Below are positions 8,794-17,520 of a DNA stretch of 64,000 nt, in pieces (positions within the stretch are counted from its first letter, which is position 1; every line of letters starts with the position of its first letter). A program made the position numbers and the translations under genes. The DNA comes from Anaerolineae bacterium (GTDB lineage Bacteria; Chloroflexota; Anaerolineae; Aggregatilineales; Phototrophicaceae): positions 62,001 to 126,000 of the forward strand of contig JAJEFB010000041.1 of assembly GCA_022820665.1 (NCBI GenBank), given 5' to 3'. The notes under the pieces are model-generated. The model saw nothing but the letters and a program-made list of their open reading frames with translations, did not search any database and was not told the origin of the DNA.

Positions 8794-9465
8794 ATGCCGA
8801 TTGAAGCGGTCATCTTTGATATGGATGGGGTTCTGGTCGATAGCGAAGTCTATTGGGACAAGTCGCGCGTCGAATTCGCCGGCGACCGCGGCAAGACCTG
8901 GACCGACGAGTATCAGCGGCTGGCGATGGGACGCAGCACTGTCGGATGGGCGACGGTGATGCGAGAGAGATTGCAGTTGGATGAATCCATTGACGACATA
9001 ATCGCCGAAATGAAGGGACGCGTTATCGCGCACTACGAGCGACGCATGCCCACCCGCCCCGGCGCTATCGAGTCGGTACACCGTATGAAACAGCATTTCC
9101 GCGTAGGTTTGGCCTCCGGGTCGCCTACCGAAATCATCAAGGCGGTCCTGCGCATTACCGGTTTGGACCAGATCTTCGAAGTCATGATCTACGGTGACGA
9201 TATCCCCCGTGGCAAGCCCGCGCCCGACATCTATCTGGAGGCGATGGCGCGGCTCGGCGTCTTGCCTCATGTGACTGTAGGCATCGAAGACTCGGCAAAC
9301 GGCCTGAAGTCCTTGAAAGCCGCGGGCATGGCGGCAGTTGCGGCGCCAAGCCCCGACTTCCCGCTTCCTCCGGAAATCCTCGCGCTTGCGGACGCGCGCA
9401 TTGATACGTTAGAAGCATTCGACCTGAGTTTAATCCGTCGCATCGAAAAGGCGCGCAGCAAGTAG
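8794..9465 (+). CDS. HAD-superfamily phosphatase/phosphomutase (subfamily IA)
   Basis: 223 aa. Motif I is FDMDGVLVDSE with the nucleophile Asp and acid/base Asp. Motif II is ASGSPTEI, motif III has the Lys in RGKPAPDIYLEA, and motif IV is GIEDSANGL. The cap is the small alpha-helical IA type, as in beta-phosphoglucomutase and sugar-phosphate phosphatases such as HxpB/YniC. It probably hydrolyses a sugar phosphate produced in the pathway. AGGAG lies 6 bases before the ATG at 8794; the TTG at 8788 falls inside that site and is unlikely. The true substrate cannot be read from sequence. Confidence 0.85.
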   Translation: MPIEAVIFDMDGVLVDSEVYWDKSRVEFAGDRGKTWTDEYQRLAMGRSTVGWATVMRERLQLDESIDDIIAEMKGRVIAHYERRMPTRPGAIESVHRMKQHFRVGLASGSPTEIIKAVLRITGLDQIFEVMIYGDDIPRGKPAPDIYLEAMARLGVLPHVTVGIEDSANGLKSLKAAGMAAVAAPSPDFPLPPEILALADARIDTLEAFDLSLIRRIEKARSK

Positions 9466-9567
9466 CCCTCCTGGTCTCGCCACTCTTCAAACGAACATTG
9501 TTGATTTTGCAACAAGCCAAATCACCAGTATCAGCCGCTGCACATTACCCAAGACTTAGTTTTCGGT

Positions 9568-9573
9568 TATAAT
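9568..9573 (+). promoter_or_regulatory. Likely -10 element (TATAAT) of the DeoR regulator gene
   Basis: A perfect TATAAT in an AT-rich stretch, 66 bases before the chosen ATG at 9639. No convincing -35 (TTACCC at a 17-base spacing). Confidence 0.4.
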
Positions 9574-9638
9574 TCATTTATATAGTTAATGTCTCACATT
9601 TGTGTCATATTTCGTCCACTCATGTGCAATTCACAAAC

Positions 9639-10415
9639 ATGTCTGACCAAATGTTTATGGAAGAGCGACGCCGCGGCATCCTCGCCCAATTGCAGCGCAG
9701 CGGTCGCGTTTCGGTCAAGCGACTCAGCGGGGACTTCAAGGTAAGCGAGGTTACCATCCGCCTGGACCTGCGCGCGCTTGAAGCCGACAACCTGGCCAAG
9801 CGGACCCATGGCGGCGCGGTTTTGCCGCAAGGGCGCAATATTTCGCCGGAACTTTCCTACGATGTCCGCTTGCGCACCAATTCGCGCGTCAAATCCCAGA
9901 TCGCAAGCTATGCGGCGCGTTATGTCAGCCACGGGGACATCATCGCGCTCGACGCTTCCACAACCGTGTTTGCCATGCTGCCCCATCTGAAGCAACTAGA
10001 AGAACTGACAATCGTGACCAACAGTCTGATCGTCGCCAAGGACTTGCTCAACTATCGAGATATCAAGGTCTTGATGCCTGGCGGGCAGTTGCGGCGCGAT
10101 TCGGTATCACTGGTCGGGAAGCCAGAAGGACTGCCCAAGCTGCAGCTATCAGCCGGCTTCATCAGCGCCCATGGTTACACAAACGATACCGGCTTCACCG
10201 AATCCAGCCTGGAAGAATCGCAAATGAAGCGCGCGATATTGGAGCAATGCATCAGCAAGTACATGCTGATCGACGACAAGAAATGGGGCAAAGTTACGTC
10301 ATTCACCGTTGCCTGCCCGAAGGAACTGAGCGCTATCTTTACGTCCCGTCGGGCGCCGTGCCAGTACATCGCCGAGTTGCGCGCCCGCGATGTCATTGTC
10401 GAGTTTGCCGATTGA
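9639..10415 (+). CDS. DeoR-family transcriptional regulator
   Basis: A sugar-responsive repressor, about 258 aa. The N-terminus is a DeoR winged helix-turn-helix (ERRRGILAQLQRSGRVSVKR, recognition region VSEVTIRLDLRALE, then RTHGGAV). The C-terminal DeoRC sensor domain has IALDASTTVFAM and IVTNSL, the sugar-phosphate-binding pattern of this family. The effector is usually a phosphorylated sugar, and rhamnulose-1-phosphate would fit here. Starts at 9639, 9651 or 9657 are possible and none has a clear Shine-Dalgarno. DeoR-type rhamnose regulators are known in other phyla, and the position between fucU and rhaB supports local control. Confidence 0.85.
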   Translation: MSDQMFMEERRRGILAQLQRSGRVSVKRLSGDFKVSEVTIRLDLRALEADNLAKRTHGGAVLPQGRNISPELSYDVRLRTNSRVKSQIASYAARYVSHGDIIALDASTTVFAMLPHLKQLEELTIVTNSLIVAKDLLNYRDIKVLMPGGQLRRDSVSLVGKPEGLPKLQLSAGFISAHGYTNDTGFTESSLEESQMKRAILEQCISKYMLIDDKKWGKVTSFTVACPKELSAIFTSRRAPCQYIAELRARDVIVEFAD

Positions 10416-10546
10416 AGTACGTCATGTTCCCTGGCGCAATTGACAGTGAAAATGACGCGGGATAGAATCGGTCGAATGCGCAACCTGGCAAATGACCGGC
10501 GGATACCGGGCGATCCCAATTGCCCGCACGCTACCTAAAGCAATTC

Positions 10547-11974
10547 ATGAGCAAACAACACGTCGCGGCGGTAGACTTGGGCGCAACATCGGGACGGGTG
10601 ATGGATCTGTCCTTTGATGGACGCGCCATAGCGCTGCGCGAAGTCCATCGATTTCCCAATATTCCGGTACAAACCCCGCAAAGGCTCCATTGGGACGTTT
10701 TGCGGCTTTGGCAGGAAATTACAATCGGCATCGATAAGATCGACAACGTCGCTGCGATTGGCGTGGATTGCTGGGGCGTCGACTACGCCCTGCTGGATAG
10801 CGCCGGAGAATTGCTCGCCAACCCGGTCCACTATCGCGATCCACGCACCAATGGCGCCATGGAATGGACATTCGAACGCATGCCGCGCCGCGAAATCTTC
10901 GATCGTACCGGCATACAGTTCCTGCAATTCAACGGCTTGTTTCAGCTCGCTGCCAGTATGCGCGACGGCAGTCCGCTACTGGAGCAAGCCAGCACCCTGT
11001 TGACCATTGCCGATCTCTTCAACTATTGGTTGACGGGCTCCAAAACCTGCGAATACACCGAAGCCACCACCCTGCAGCTATGCAACGCCCATACCGGGGA
11101 CTGGGATCGCGCTATCGCCGCGGCTATCGGCATCCCCGATATTTTGGCGCCGATTGTGCAGCCGGGTACAAAACTCGGCAGTTACCAGGGCACAGATGTC
11201 ATCGCGCCGGCCTGTCACGATACCGGCAGCGCTGTGGTCGCCGTACCGGCAACAAGCGAGAATGTCGCCTACCTGAGCAGCGGCACCTGGAGCCTGCTGG
11301 GCATGGAATTGAAAGCGCCCATCCTCGGCGATGCCGCATATGCCGCAAATGTCACCAACGAAGGCGGCTACGACAATACCTACCGCTTCCTGAAGAATAT
11401 CATGGGCTTGTGGGTGGTGGATCAGTGCCGGGCTACCTGGAAAGCTGCTGGCAAGGACTACAGTTTCGATCAGCTTGCGGCAATGGTAGAGAGGGTCGAT
11501 CCCTTCAAGACCTTGATTGAACCGGATGATCCGAGTTTTTTGGCGCCCGGCGATATGCCCGCGCGCGTCATCGACTATTGTCGGGAAAACGGCCAAGCCT
11601 TGCCGGAAAGCGATGCCGAGTTGATCGCAGCGGTCTACGTCAGCCTCGCCTGCAAGTATCGTTTTGTCTTGGAGCAATTGATCGCCGTTTCCGGTCAAAG
11701 CGTTGATCGACTGCATATCATCGGCGGCGGATCAAAGAATGCCCTGCTTAATCAGATGACGGCGAACGCCATCGGTCGTCCGGTCATTGCCGGACCAGCC
11801 GAGGCGACGGCTACCGGCAATGCTATCGTGCAGTTGATCGCCATTGGAGAATTGAGGGATGTCGCCGAGGCGCGATCCATGTTGAGCGAGTCGACGGAAC
11901 TTGTCCTTTACGAGCCGACGGATAGGACGGCTTGGGACGCGACCTACGAGCGCTTCTGCGCCTTGCTGACATAA
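10547..11974 (+). CDS. rhaB: Rhamnulokinase (FGGY carbohydrate kinase)
   Basis: Phosphorylates L-rhamnulose with ATP to L-rhamnulose-1-phosphate. 475 aa, normal for RhaB. The N-terminal FGGY domain starts VAAVDLGATSGRVM and contains IGVDCWGVDYALLD, the RhaB form of the sugar-binding segment (fucokinases differ here). The C-terminal domain has SSGTWSLLGMEL and IIGGGSKNALLNQMTANAIG, the ATP-binding half. The ATG at 10547 was chosen because similarity starts there; only a weak AAAG precedes it. It lies 131 bases after the DeoR gene and 119 bases before the ABC ATPase. No rhamnose isomerase gene is in the window. Confidence 0.87.
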   Translation: MSKQHVAAVDLGATSGRVMDLSFDGRAIALREVHRFPNIPVQTPQRLHWDVLRLWQEITIGIDKIDNVAAIGVDCWGVDYALLDSAGELLANPVHYRDPRTNGAMEWTFERMPRREIFDRTGIQFLQFNGLFQLAASMRDGSPLLEQASTLLTIADLFNYWLTGSKTCEYTEATTLQLCNAHTGDWDRAIAAAIGIPDILAPIVQPGTKLGSYQGTDVIAPACHDTGSAVVAVPATSENVAYLSSGTWSLLGMELKAPILGDAAYAANVTNEGGYDNTYRFLKNIMGLWVVDQCRATWKAAGKDYSFDQLAAMVERVDPFKTLIEPDDPSFLAPGDMPARVIDYCRENGQALPESDAELIAAVYVSLACKYRFVLEQLIAVSGQSVDRLHIIGGGSKNALLNQMTANAIGRPVIAGPAEATATGNAIVQLIAIGELRDVAEARSMLSESTELVLYEPTDRTAWDATYERFCALLT

Positions 11975-12093
11975 TCTGCCGCGATGGGCGTCAAGCGGAC
12001 TCATTCTGATAAACCGACATTGCTCGGGCAAGGGATTTGCGCGACCGCGGCAGGGATTCTCGCCGCCGCCGAGCGACTGTTCAGGAAAATTCT

Positions 12094-13629
12094 ATGACCG
12101 AAGCGCCACTGCTGCAATTGCGTGAGATCAACAAGCACTTTCCCGGCGTGCACGCGCTCAAAAACGTCCATTTTGACGTTCGCCGTGGCGAGGTCCACGC
12201 CTTGATCGGCGAAAACGGCGCTGGCAAATCCACCATGATCAAGATCGTCTCCGGCGTGTACCAGCCGGAAACCGGCGAAATCCAATTGGAAGGGCAGCGC
12301 GTTCACTTCGCCAATCCCCGAGAGGCGCAGCGCGCCGGCATCGCCACCATCTATCAGGAGCTGGGCTTGTATCCGGAGTTGTCGGTCGCCGAAAACATAT
12401 TCATGGGTCATGCGCCCACCAAAAATCGCGGCTTCTTCCAAACCATTGACTGGGAGCGGATGGAGCAAGGGGCTGAGGCATTGCTGGCGGAACTCAAGAT
12501 CTACAACCTCGATGTACAAGCGAAGGTCGGTACGCTCAACGTCGGCAACCGGCAGCGCGTCGAGATCGCCAAAGCCTTGTCGCTCGACGCGCGCATCCTC
12601 ATCATGGACGAGCCAACCGCCGCCCTGACCGAAAGCGATGTCGAGCAGTTGTTCAGCATTGTCCGTTTGCTGCGCGAACGCGGCGTCAGCATCATTTACA
12701 TCAGCCACCGCCTTAACGAGGTCTTTGAATTGGCGGACCGGGTGACGGTCCTGCGCGACGGCGAATACATCGGCACCAATAACGTGCGCGACACCAGCGA
12801 ATCGGAACTGATCAGCATGATGGTCGGCCGCACGATCGAGAACCTCTTTCCCAAACAGGCAGCCGAGATCGGCGACGTGGTGCTGGAAGTTCGCAATCTC
12901 AACCGTCCGCCGCTGACTCGCGATATCTCGTTCTCGGTGCGGGCGGGCGAAATTGTCGGCTTGGCGGGCTTGGTCGGTTCCGGGCGCAGCGAGACGGCGC
13001 AAGTGATATTTGGCGTCTTGCCGGCGGAATCGGGCGCGATCCTGCTGAATGGCGAACCGGTCGAGATTCATCGGCCTTCCGAGGCGGTGCGGCATGGCAT
13101 CGGTTATGTACCGGAAGACCGCGGACGCCAGGGCTTGGTGCGAGAAATGACCCTGCGCGAAAATACCTCGATGGCTGTGCTGGAATCGGTATCGCGGAAT
13201 ACCTTTGTCAACCGCGCTCAAGAGCGTCGGCTGGCTAATCATTCGATTCAGCAGTTGAGCATTCGCGCCACCGGTCCCGAACAGATTGTCAACAAACTGT
13301 CAGGCGGCAACCAACAAAAGGTGGTCGTCAGCAAATGGCTGGCGAGCAACCCCAAATTGCTGATCATGGACGAGCCGACGCGCGGCGTCGATGTCGGCGC
13401 CAAATCGGAGATTCACCGCCTGATGAGCCAGTTGGCGGCGGAACAGGGCTTGGCGATTCTGATGATTTCCAGCGAATTGCCGGAAATCCTGGGCATGAGC
13501 GACCGCATCCTGGTGATGCGCGAGGGCCATTTGGTGGGCGAATTCACTCGCGCGGAAGCCACGCAAGAGTTAATCGCCCACGCCATGATGAGCGAAGAAG
13601 CGCGCCGTACCGCGGGGGCAAGCGCATGA
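12094..13629 (+). CDS. rhaT: Rhamnose-type sugar ABC importer, double ATPase subunit
   Basis: Energises a CUT2-type sugar importer. 511 aa with two ABC modules in tandem, as in RbsA/XylG/RhaT. Module 1 has Walker A GENGAGKSTM, a signature-like LNVGNRQRVEIAKAL and Walker B ILIMDEPTAAL. Module 2 has a degenerate Walker A (GLVGSGRSETA), signature LSGGNQQKVVVSKWL and LLIMDEPTRGVDVG. The degenerate second P-loop is normal for the family. The start is the ATG at 12094 (AGGA upstream). It overlaps the next permease gene by 4 bases (ATGA). The symbol follows the Rhizobium rhaSTPQ usage, not E. coli RhaT; the assignment to rhamnose rests on the linked RhaS-like binding protein and rhaB. Confidence 0.88.
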   Translation: MTEAPLLQLREINKHFPGVHALKNVHFDVRRGEVHALIGENGAGKSTMIKIVSGVYQPETGEIQLEGQRVHFANPREAQRAGIATIYQELGLYPELSVAENIFMGHAPTKNRGFFQTIDWERMEQGAEALLAELKIYNLDVQAKVGTLNVGNRQRVEIAKALSLDARILIMDEPTAALTESDVEQLFSIVRLLRERGVSIIYISHRLNEVFELADRVTVLRDGEYIGTNNVRDTSESELISMMVGRTIENLFPKQAAEIGDVVLEVRNLNRPPLTRDISFSVRAGEIVGLAGLVGSGRSETAQVIFGVLPAESGAILLNGEPVEIHRPSEAVRHGIGYVPEDRGRQGLVREMTLRENTSMAVLESVSRNTFVNRAQERRLANHSIQQLSIRATGPEQIVNKLSGGNQQKVVVSKWLASNPKLLIMDEPTRGVDVGAKSEIHRLMSQLAAEQGLAILMISSELPEILGMSDRILVMREGHLVGEFTRAEATQELIAHAMMSEEARRTAGASA

Positions 13630-15023
13630 GCAAGACCAAAACATCGCTCGTGAAGCGCGGTCCCGCGCATTTTATCGGTATTGCCCTGGCTCTTGTGATC
13701 ATCGGCGCTTATTTCCTGCTGCCTTTTGTGATCCAACCGGAAAGAGGACCTTCGACGGTCGCGGTCGTCACCGAAAGCAAAAAAACCAACGAACTGAATA
13801 TTTTCAAAACCGGCGTCGAGCTCATTCCGCTTGCCGGTCTGGGCGTTCTGCTGCTGGGCGCCTGGAACGTGATTGTGCCGGGCGCCAGCCGCGCTATTTC
13901 ATTTTTGATGAGCGTCACCGGTTTGCTCGTAGTGGTCTATTACATCAATTTTTTCCGCGACTATGCCGCTGGCGAAGCGACTTTTATTAGCAACATGGGC
14001 AGCGCTTTTTGGATCATGCTGGTCGCCGGGATCCTGTGCATCCTGCAAATACTGATCCCGCGCGGCATAAGCGAAAGACGCTATCGCATCACCAAACTCT
14101 TTGGCAATCAGGAAAGCATCATTCTCTTCGGACTGCTGTTTTTGATCTTTGTGGTGGGCATCGCCAATCCGCGCTTTTTGCAAGAGCGCAATATCTCCGA
14201 CATATTGCAGGGCAATGCTTATATCGCGGTGGCGGCGCTGGGCATGACCATGGTCATCGTCACGGGAAACATCGATATCTCGGTCGGCTCGCTAGTGGGC
14301 TTGCTGGCGGTGATCAGCGGACGTCTGGTGGTCGCGGGCTTGCCGGCGCCGCTCGCCTGGCTGGCGCCGCTAATCGTCGGCGCTGGCTTCGGCGCTCTGA
14401 TTGGCTTCCTGGTCGCCTATCTGCGCATACCGTCAATCGTGGTCACCTTGGGCATGTTGAGCATCATCAAGGGTATTCTGATCATTTGGGCGCAGGGCGA
14501 ACGCGTGCGGGACATGCCGGCCGACTATTTTCTCTCGCAGATGCGTCCGCTGGGCATTCCCATGCCGATCATCATCATGGTGGCGCTGACAATCGTGGTC
14601 GTATTATGGATGCGCTACAGCGCCACCGGACGCGCCTTTTACGCGCTGGGCGGCAATGCGGAAGCAGCGCGTCTCTCCGGCTTGTCACAGAAGCGACTGC
14701 TGATGACTGTCTTCATCTTGAACGGCGTATTCATCGGCATCGCCAGCGTGATGTATTCGACCCAATTCAATATCATTCAAGCTACCCCGCCGCCCGCGCT
14801 CGAGCTTTCCGTCATTACCGCTTCAGTGGTCGGCGGCGTGAGCATCCTGGGCGGGACCGGTACGGCAATTGGATCGACCATGGCGACGCTCTTGTTGAAT
14901 TTCATCCGTTCAGCCATGATCTTTATCAATGTATCGCCCTTCTGGCTGAAAGCCGTGCAAGGGTTGTTAATCCTGGCGACGGTGCTGGCGGATCTGATCC
15001 GGCGCCGGCGACAGCGGTTATAG
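13626..15023 (+). CDS. rhaP: Rhamnose-type sugar ABC importer permease 1, with extra N-terminal membrane region
   Basis: CUT2/RbsC-like membrane subunit. The canonical part begins near residue 155 (ESIILFGLLFLIFVVG) and contains MTMVIVTGNIDISVGSL, GGNAEAARLSGL and GGVSILGGTGTAIGSTM, all RbsC-family hallmarks. The protein is 465 aa against about 320-340 for the family. The extra 150 residues hold about four predicted membrane segments (about 16-36, 63-84, 90-113 and 126-146) separated by short loops. The start is fixed by the ATGA overlap with the ATPase gene. Permease 2, 13 bases downstream, has normal length. The role of the extension is unknown. Confidence 0.86.
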   Translation: MSKTKTSLVKRGPAHFIGIALALVIIGAYFLLPFVIQPERGPSTVAVVTESKKTNELNIFKTGVELIPLAGLGVLLLGAWNVIVPGASRAISFLMSVTGLLVVVYYINFFRDYAAGEATFISNMGSAFWIMLVAGILCILQILIPRGISERRYRITKLFGNQESIILFGLLFLIFVVGIANPRFLQERNISDILQGNAYIAVAALGMTMVIVTGNIDISVGSLVGLLAVISGRLVVAGLPAPLAWLAPLIVGAGFGALIGFLVAYLRIPSIVVTLGMLSIIKGILIIWAQGERVRDMPADYFLSQMRPLGIPMPIIIMVALTIVVVLWMRYSATGRAFYALGGNAEAARLSGLSQKRLLMTVFILNGVFIGIASVMYSTQFNIIQATPPPALELSVITASVVGGVSILGGTGTAIGSTMATLLLNFIRSAMIFINVSPFWLKAVQGLLILATVLADLIRRRRQRL

Positions 15024-15036
15024 GAGCGCAGATCTG

Positions 15037-16026
15037 GTGAAATCAAAGACCAGCACGCCGCGAAATCCAACAGTCGCCGAAAAGCTGCGCCACTTGCTGA
15101 TCAGCCAGGAAGGCGTACTCTTCGTCATCATGTTGGTCTCTGTGCTCTTCCTGGCGACGCGCACCGATAAATTCCTCACCGTTGACAACCTCTTGCAGCA
15201 GGGCCGCTTCATGACCGAGGTCGGTTTGATCGCCATCCCCATGACCTATATCATCATCACCGGCGGCATTGATCTCTCGGTCGGGTCTATCCTCGGTCTC
15301 ACCGCCATCGTTTTGGGCTGGACCTGGCAGGAGCTTGGCTTCCCACTGGAGCTTGCCATCATCACCGGCATACTCAGCGGTACTGTCGCCGGCTTCGTCA
15401 ACGGGCTTTTCATCGTGCGCGTCGGCGTGCCACCCTTGATCATGACGCTGGCGACGCTGGCGCTATACCGCGGCTTGGCAGAAGGCATCAGCGAGGCGCG
15501 CTCGGCCCGCGGCTATCCGGAGTGGTTCTTCCAACTGGGGCAGGGCGAGTTCCTGGGTATCCCAACCCAGCTCTGGCTGCTTATCATCGCCGTCGTCATC
15601 TTCGGCATCATCCTGGCGCGAACGCGCTTGGGACGCGCCCTCTATGCCATCGGCAACAATGAAACCGGCGCGCGCTTCAGTGGGCTGACGGTCAACCGCT
15701 ATTTGCTCTTTATCTACACCTTTTCCGGTTTCATGTCGGCGGTGGCGGGGTATATCTTTGTCTCCCGGGTGAGCACCACCCGCTCGGATATGGGAACGGG
15801 CATGGAGCTGGATGTGATCGCGGCGGTTGTGCTGGGCGGCACCAGCATCTTCGGGGGCACCGGTTCCATTCCGGGAACGATCGTCGGGGTGGTCTTGATC
15901 CAACTTCTGAAGAATGGCTTGACGCTGTCGGGCGTGACCAGCGATGCGACGATAGTCGTGATCGGCAGCGTGCTCATATTTGCTATACTAGTGAATAATT
16001 TCATTCAAAGTCGGCGAGGGGGTTGA
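15037..16026 (+). CDS. rhaQ: Rhamnose-type sugar ABC importer permease 2
   Basis: Second CUT2 membrane subunit, 329 aa, normal RbsC length. Motifs: PMTYIIITGGIDLSVGSI, AIGNNETGARFSGLTVNRY and VVLGGTSIFGGTGSIPGTI. About eight to ten membrane segments. It starts with GTG at 15037, with TAGGAG 10 bases upstream. It pairs with the longer permease 1 to form the channel. A 222-base gap holding dispersed repeats separates it from the binding-protein gene. Confidence 0.88.
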   Translation: MKSKTSTPRNPTVAEKLRHLLISQEGVLFVIMLVSVLFLATRTDKFLTVDNLLQQGRFMTEVGLIAIPMTYIIITGGIDLSVGSILGLTAIVLGWTWQELGFPLELAIITGILSGTVAGFVNGLFIVRVGVPPLIMTLATLALYRGLAEGISEARSARGYPEWFFQLGQGEFLGIPTQLWLLIIAVVIFGIILARTRLGRALYAIGNNETGARFSGLTVNRYLLFIYTFSGFMSAVAGYIFVSRVSTTRSDMGTGMELDVIAAVVLGGTSIFGGTGSIPGTIVGVVLIQLLKNGLTLSGVTSDATIVVIGSVLIFAILVNNFIQSRRGG

Positions 16027-16098
16027 TGATTCCCCCACCATAAATCCCTCAAAATAAGGGAGCGAATTATTTGCCAGTACATACCGGGGTCCTTTGCT

Positions 16099-16160
16099 CC
16101 CCTTCCCGCTTTATGGGACCGCGTAGACACTGGCGTTCTGGAAGGGGCCGGGGGATGGGG
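16099..16160 (+). repeat. Dispersed CCCCTTCCC...GGAAGGGG repeat, interrupted copy
   Basis: The arms CCCCTTCCC (16099-16107) and GGAAGGGG (16140-16147), then CCGGGGGATGGGG, match the compact copies at 29296-29338 and 53179-53221. Here the loop is about 32 bases and contains CCGCGTAGACACTGG, the reverse complement of another dispersed motif found at 21311, 33869 and 47763. It looks like one repeat nested in another. Confidence 0.55.
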
Positions 16161-16248
16161 ACATGACCGACGAAAGGAGGCGCGACCGCAGATCAGAAAC
16201 CGTAGCATTCAACTTCGTTTACCCATTCAGCATTACGGAGTCAAACTC

Positions 16249-17394
16249 ATGAAAAGGACATTTGCAATTACTCTGATACTGGCGCTTTTGCTGGCGCTTG
16301 TCGCTGTACCCGTCGGCGCGCAAGACCGCTGGGACGGCGCCGACGACCTCGCTGTCAATCCGCTCGCCTGCGGCATGGGCGACGAGATGATGGACGAGGG
16401 CGACGACATGGAAGAAGACATGGAGATGATGGAGTACGATGGTGGCATGGTGGCCATGGGCGATGACATGGCTGGCATGGACATCACGCTGGTTGACGTG
16501 CCCAAACTGGTCGGCATCGGTTACTTCGCCGCGACCACGCTGGGGCAGCAGCAAGCCGCCGAAGAGCTGGGCAACGTCTCCGTCACCACCGACGCGCCGA
16601 CCGAAGCCAATATCGACGACCAGATCCAGGTCATCGACAGCTACATCACGGCAGGCGTTGACGGCATCCTCTTCGCCGCCAACGACCCGGTCGCCATCGC
16701 GCCGGTATTGCGCAAGGCGCTGGAAGCCGGCATCCACGTCGTCGGTTATGACGCCAATAGCGAGCCGGACGCCCGCGAATGGTTCGTCAATCAAGCGGAA
16801 TTCAATGGCATCGCCAAGGCGCTGGTGGACAGCCTCGCCGACCAGATGGGCGCAGAGGCTTCCTTCGGCATCGTCACCTCGACCTTTACCACGCCCAACC
16901 AGGCGCGTTGGATCGCCGAAATGTGGGCTTACGCTTCCGAGTGCTATCCCGGTCTGACCTGGCTGGAAACCCTCGAGGCGCAGGAAGACGCCGTCTTGAG
17001 CTTCCAGCAGGCGCAGACGCTGATCAACAAGTACGGTGAAGACCTGGACGGCATCTTTGCTATGACCTCGGTCGCCACGCCCAACGGCGCTGACGCGGTT
17101 CAGCAAGCTGGCGTCTGTGAAGATGTCGCTGTCGTCGGTTTGGCGACGCCCAATGGCATGAAGCCTTATGTCAACAGCGGCTGCGTCCGCGATGTGATTC
17201 TGTGGAACCCGGTCGATCTGGGTTATGCCGCGGTTTACGTCATGCGCGCCGTCGTCGATGGCGAGTTCCAGCCCGGCGATGCGTCAGTATCGGCGGGGCG
17301 CCTGGGCGATCTTGTGGTCGTTAATGGCAGCGAAGTCTTGCTTGGACCCCCCTTCACCTTCACGGCGGACAATATCAACGACTTCGACTTCTAG
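16249..17394 (+). CDS. rhaS: Rhamnose-type periplasmic/extracellular sugar-binding protein
   Basis: Solute receptor of the CUT2 importer, 381 aa. Signal peptide 1-24 ending VGAQD with no lipobox Cys. The fold is the periplasmic-binding-protein type 1 family. The segment VGLATPNGMKPYVNSG followed by VILWNPVDLGYAAVYV is characteristic of RhaS-type L-rhamnose receptors. Unusual: residues about 42-80, between signal peptide and first strand, are almost all Met, Asp, Glu and Gly (about a dozen Met), giving a strongly acidic, Met-rich linker that RhaS relatives lack. GGAG precedes the ATG. It is followed by two hairpins (17429-17491) before the aldolase gene, which fits high separate expression. 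Confidence 0.9.
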   Translation: MKRTFAITLILALLLALVAVPVGAQDRWDGADDLAVNPLACGMGDEMMDEGDDMEEDMEMMEYDGGMVAMGDDMAGMDITLVDVPKLVGIGYFAATTLGQQQAAEELGNVSVTTDAPTEANIDDQIQVIDSYITAGVDGILFAANDPVAIAPVLRKALEAGIHVVGYDANSEPDAREWFVNQAEFNGIAKALVDSLADQMGAEASFGIVTSTFTTPNQARWIAEMWAYASECYPGLTWLETLEAQEDAVLSFQQAQTLINKYGEDLDGIFAMTSVATPNGADAVQQAGVCEDVAVVGLATPNGMKPYVNSGCVRDVILWNPVDLGYAAVYVMRAVVDGEFQPGDASVSAGRLGDLVVVNGSEVLLGPPFTFTADNINDFDF

Positions 17395-17424
17395 GCAGCT
17401 CGCCAAACGACAATAGTCGAATCG

Positions 17425-17450
17425 GTAGGGGCGACCCGTCGGGTCGCCCG
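17425..17450. repeat. GTAGGGGCGACCC palindrome (dispersed)
   Basis: GGGCGACCC / GGGTCGCCC arms around a 3-base loop, preceded by GTAG. The same GTAGGGGCGACC core occurs at 24849 and 31662. It forms a hairpin straight after the binding-protein gene. Confidence 0.6.
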
Positions 17451-17470
17451 CTGTCGAAAATCATTTGTTC

Positions 17471-17506
17471 GGGTCAGCCGATGGCTGACCCCAACATTTT
17501 GCCTTT
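17471..17506 (+). terminator. Hairpin after the rhaS-type gene, terminator or attenuator
   Basis: GGGTCAGCC GAT GGCTGACCC (perfect 9-base stem) is followed by CAACATTTTGCCTTT. With the palindrome just upstream it probably limits read-through into the aldolase gene. Confidence 0.55.
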
Positions 17507-17520
17507 ATGGGGCAATTACC

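Noticed and set aside
12001..13242. A 413-codon minus-strand open frame
   Set aside because: Antisense to the double ATPase gene, with no recognisable domain.
13335..13625. Upstream extension of the rhamnose permease 1 frame
   Set aside because: It lies inside the ATPase gene in another frame; the ATGA overlap at 13626 is the natural start.
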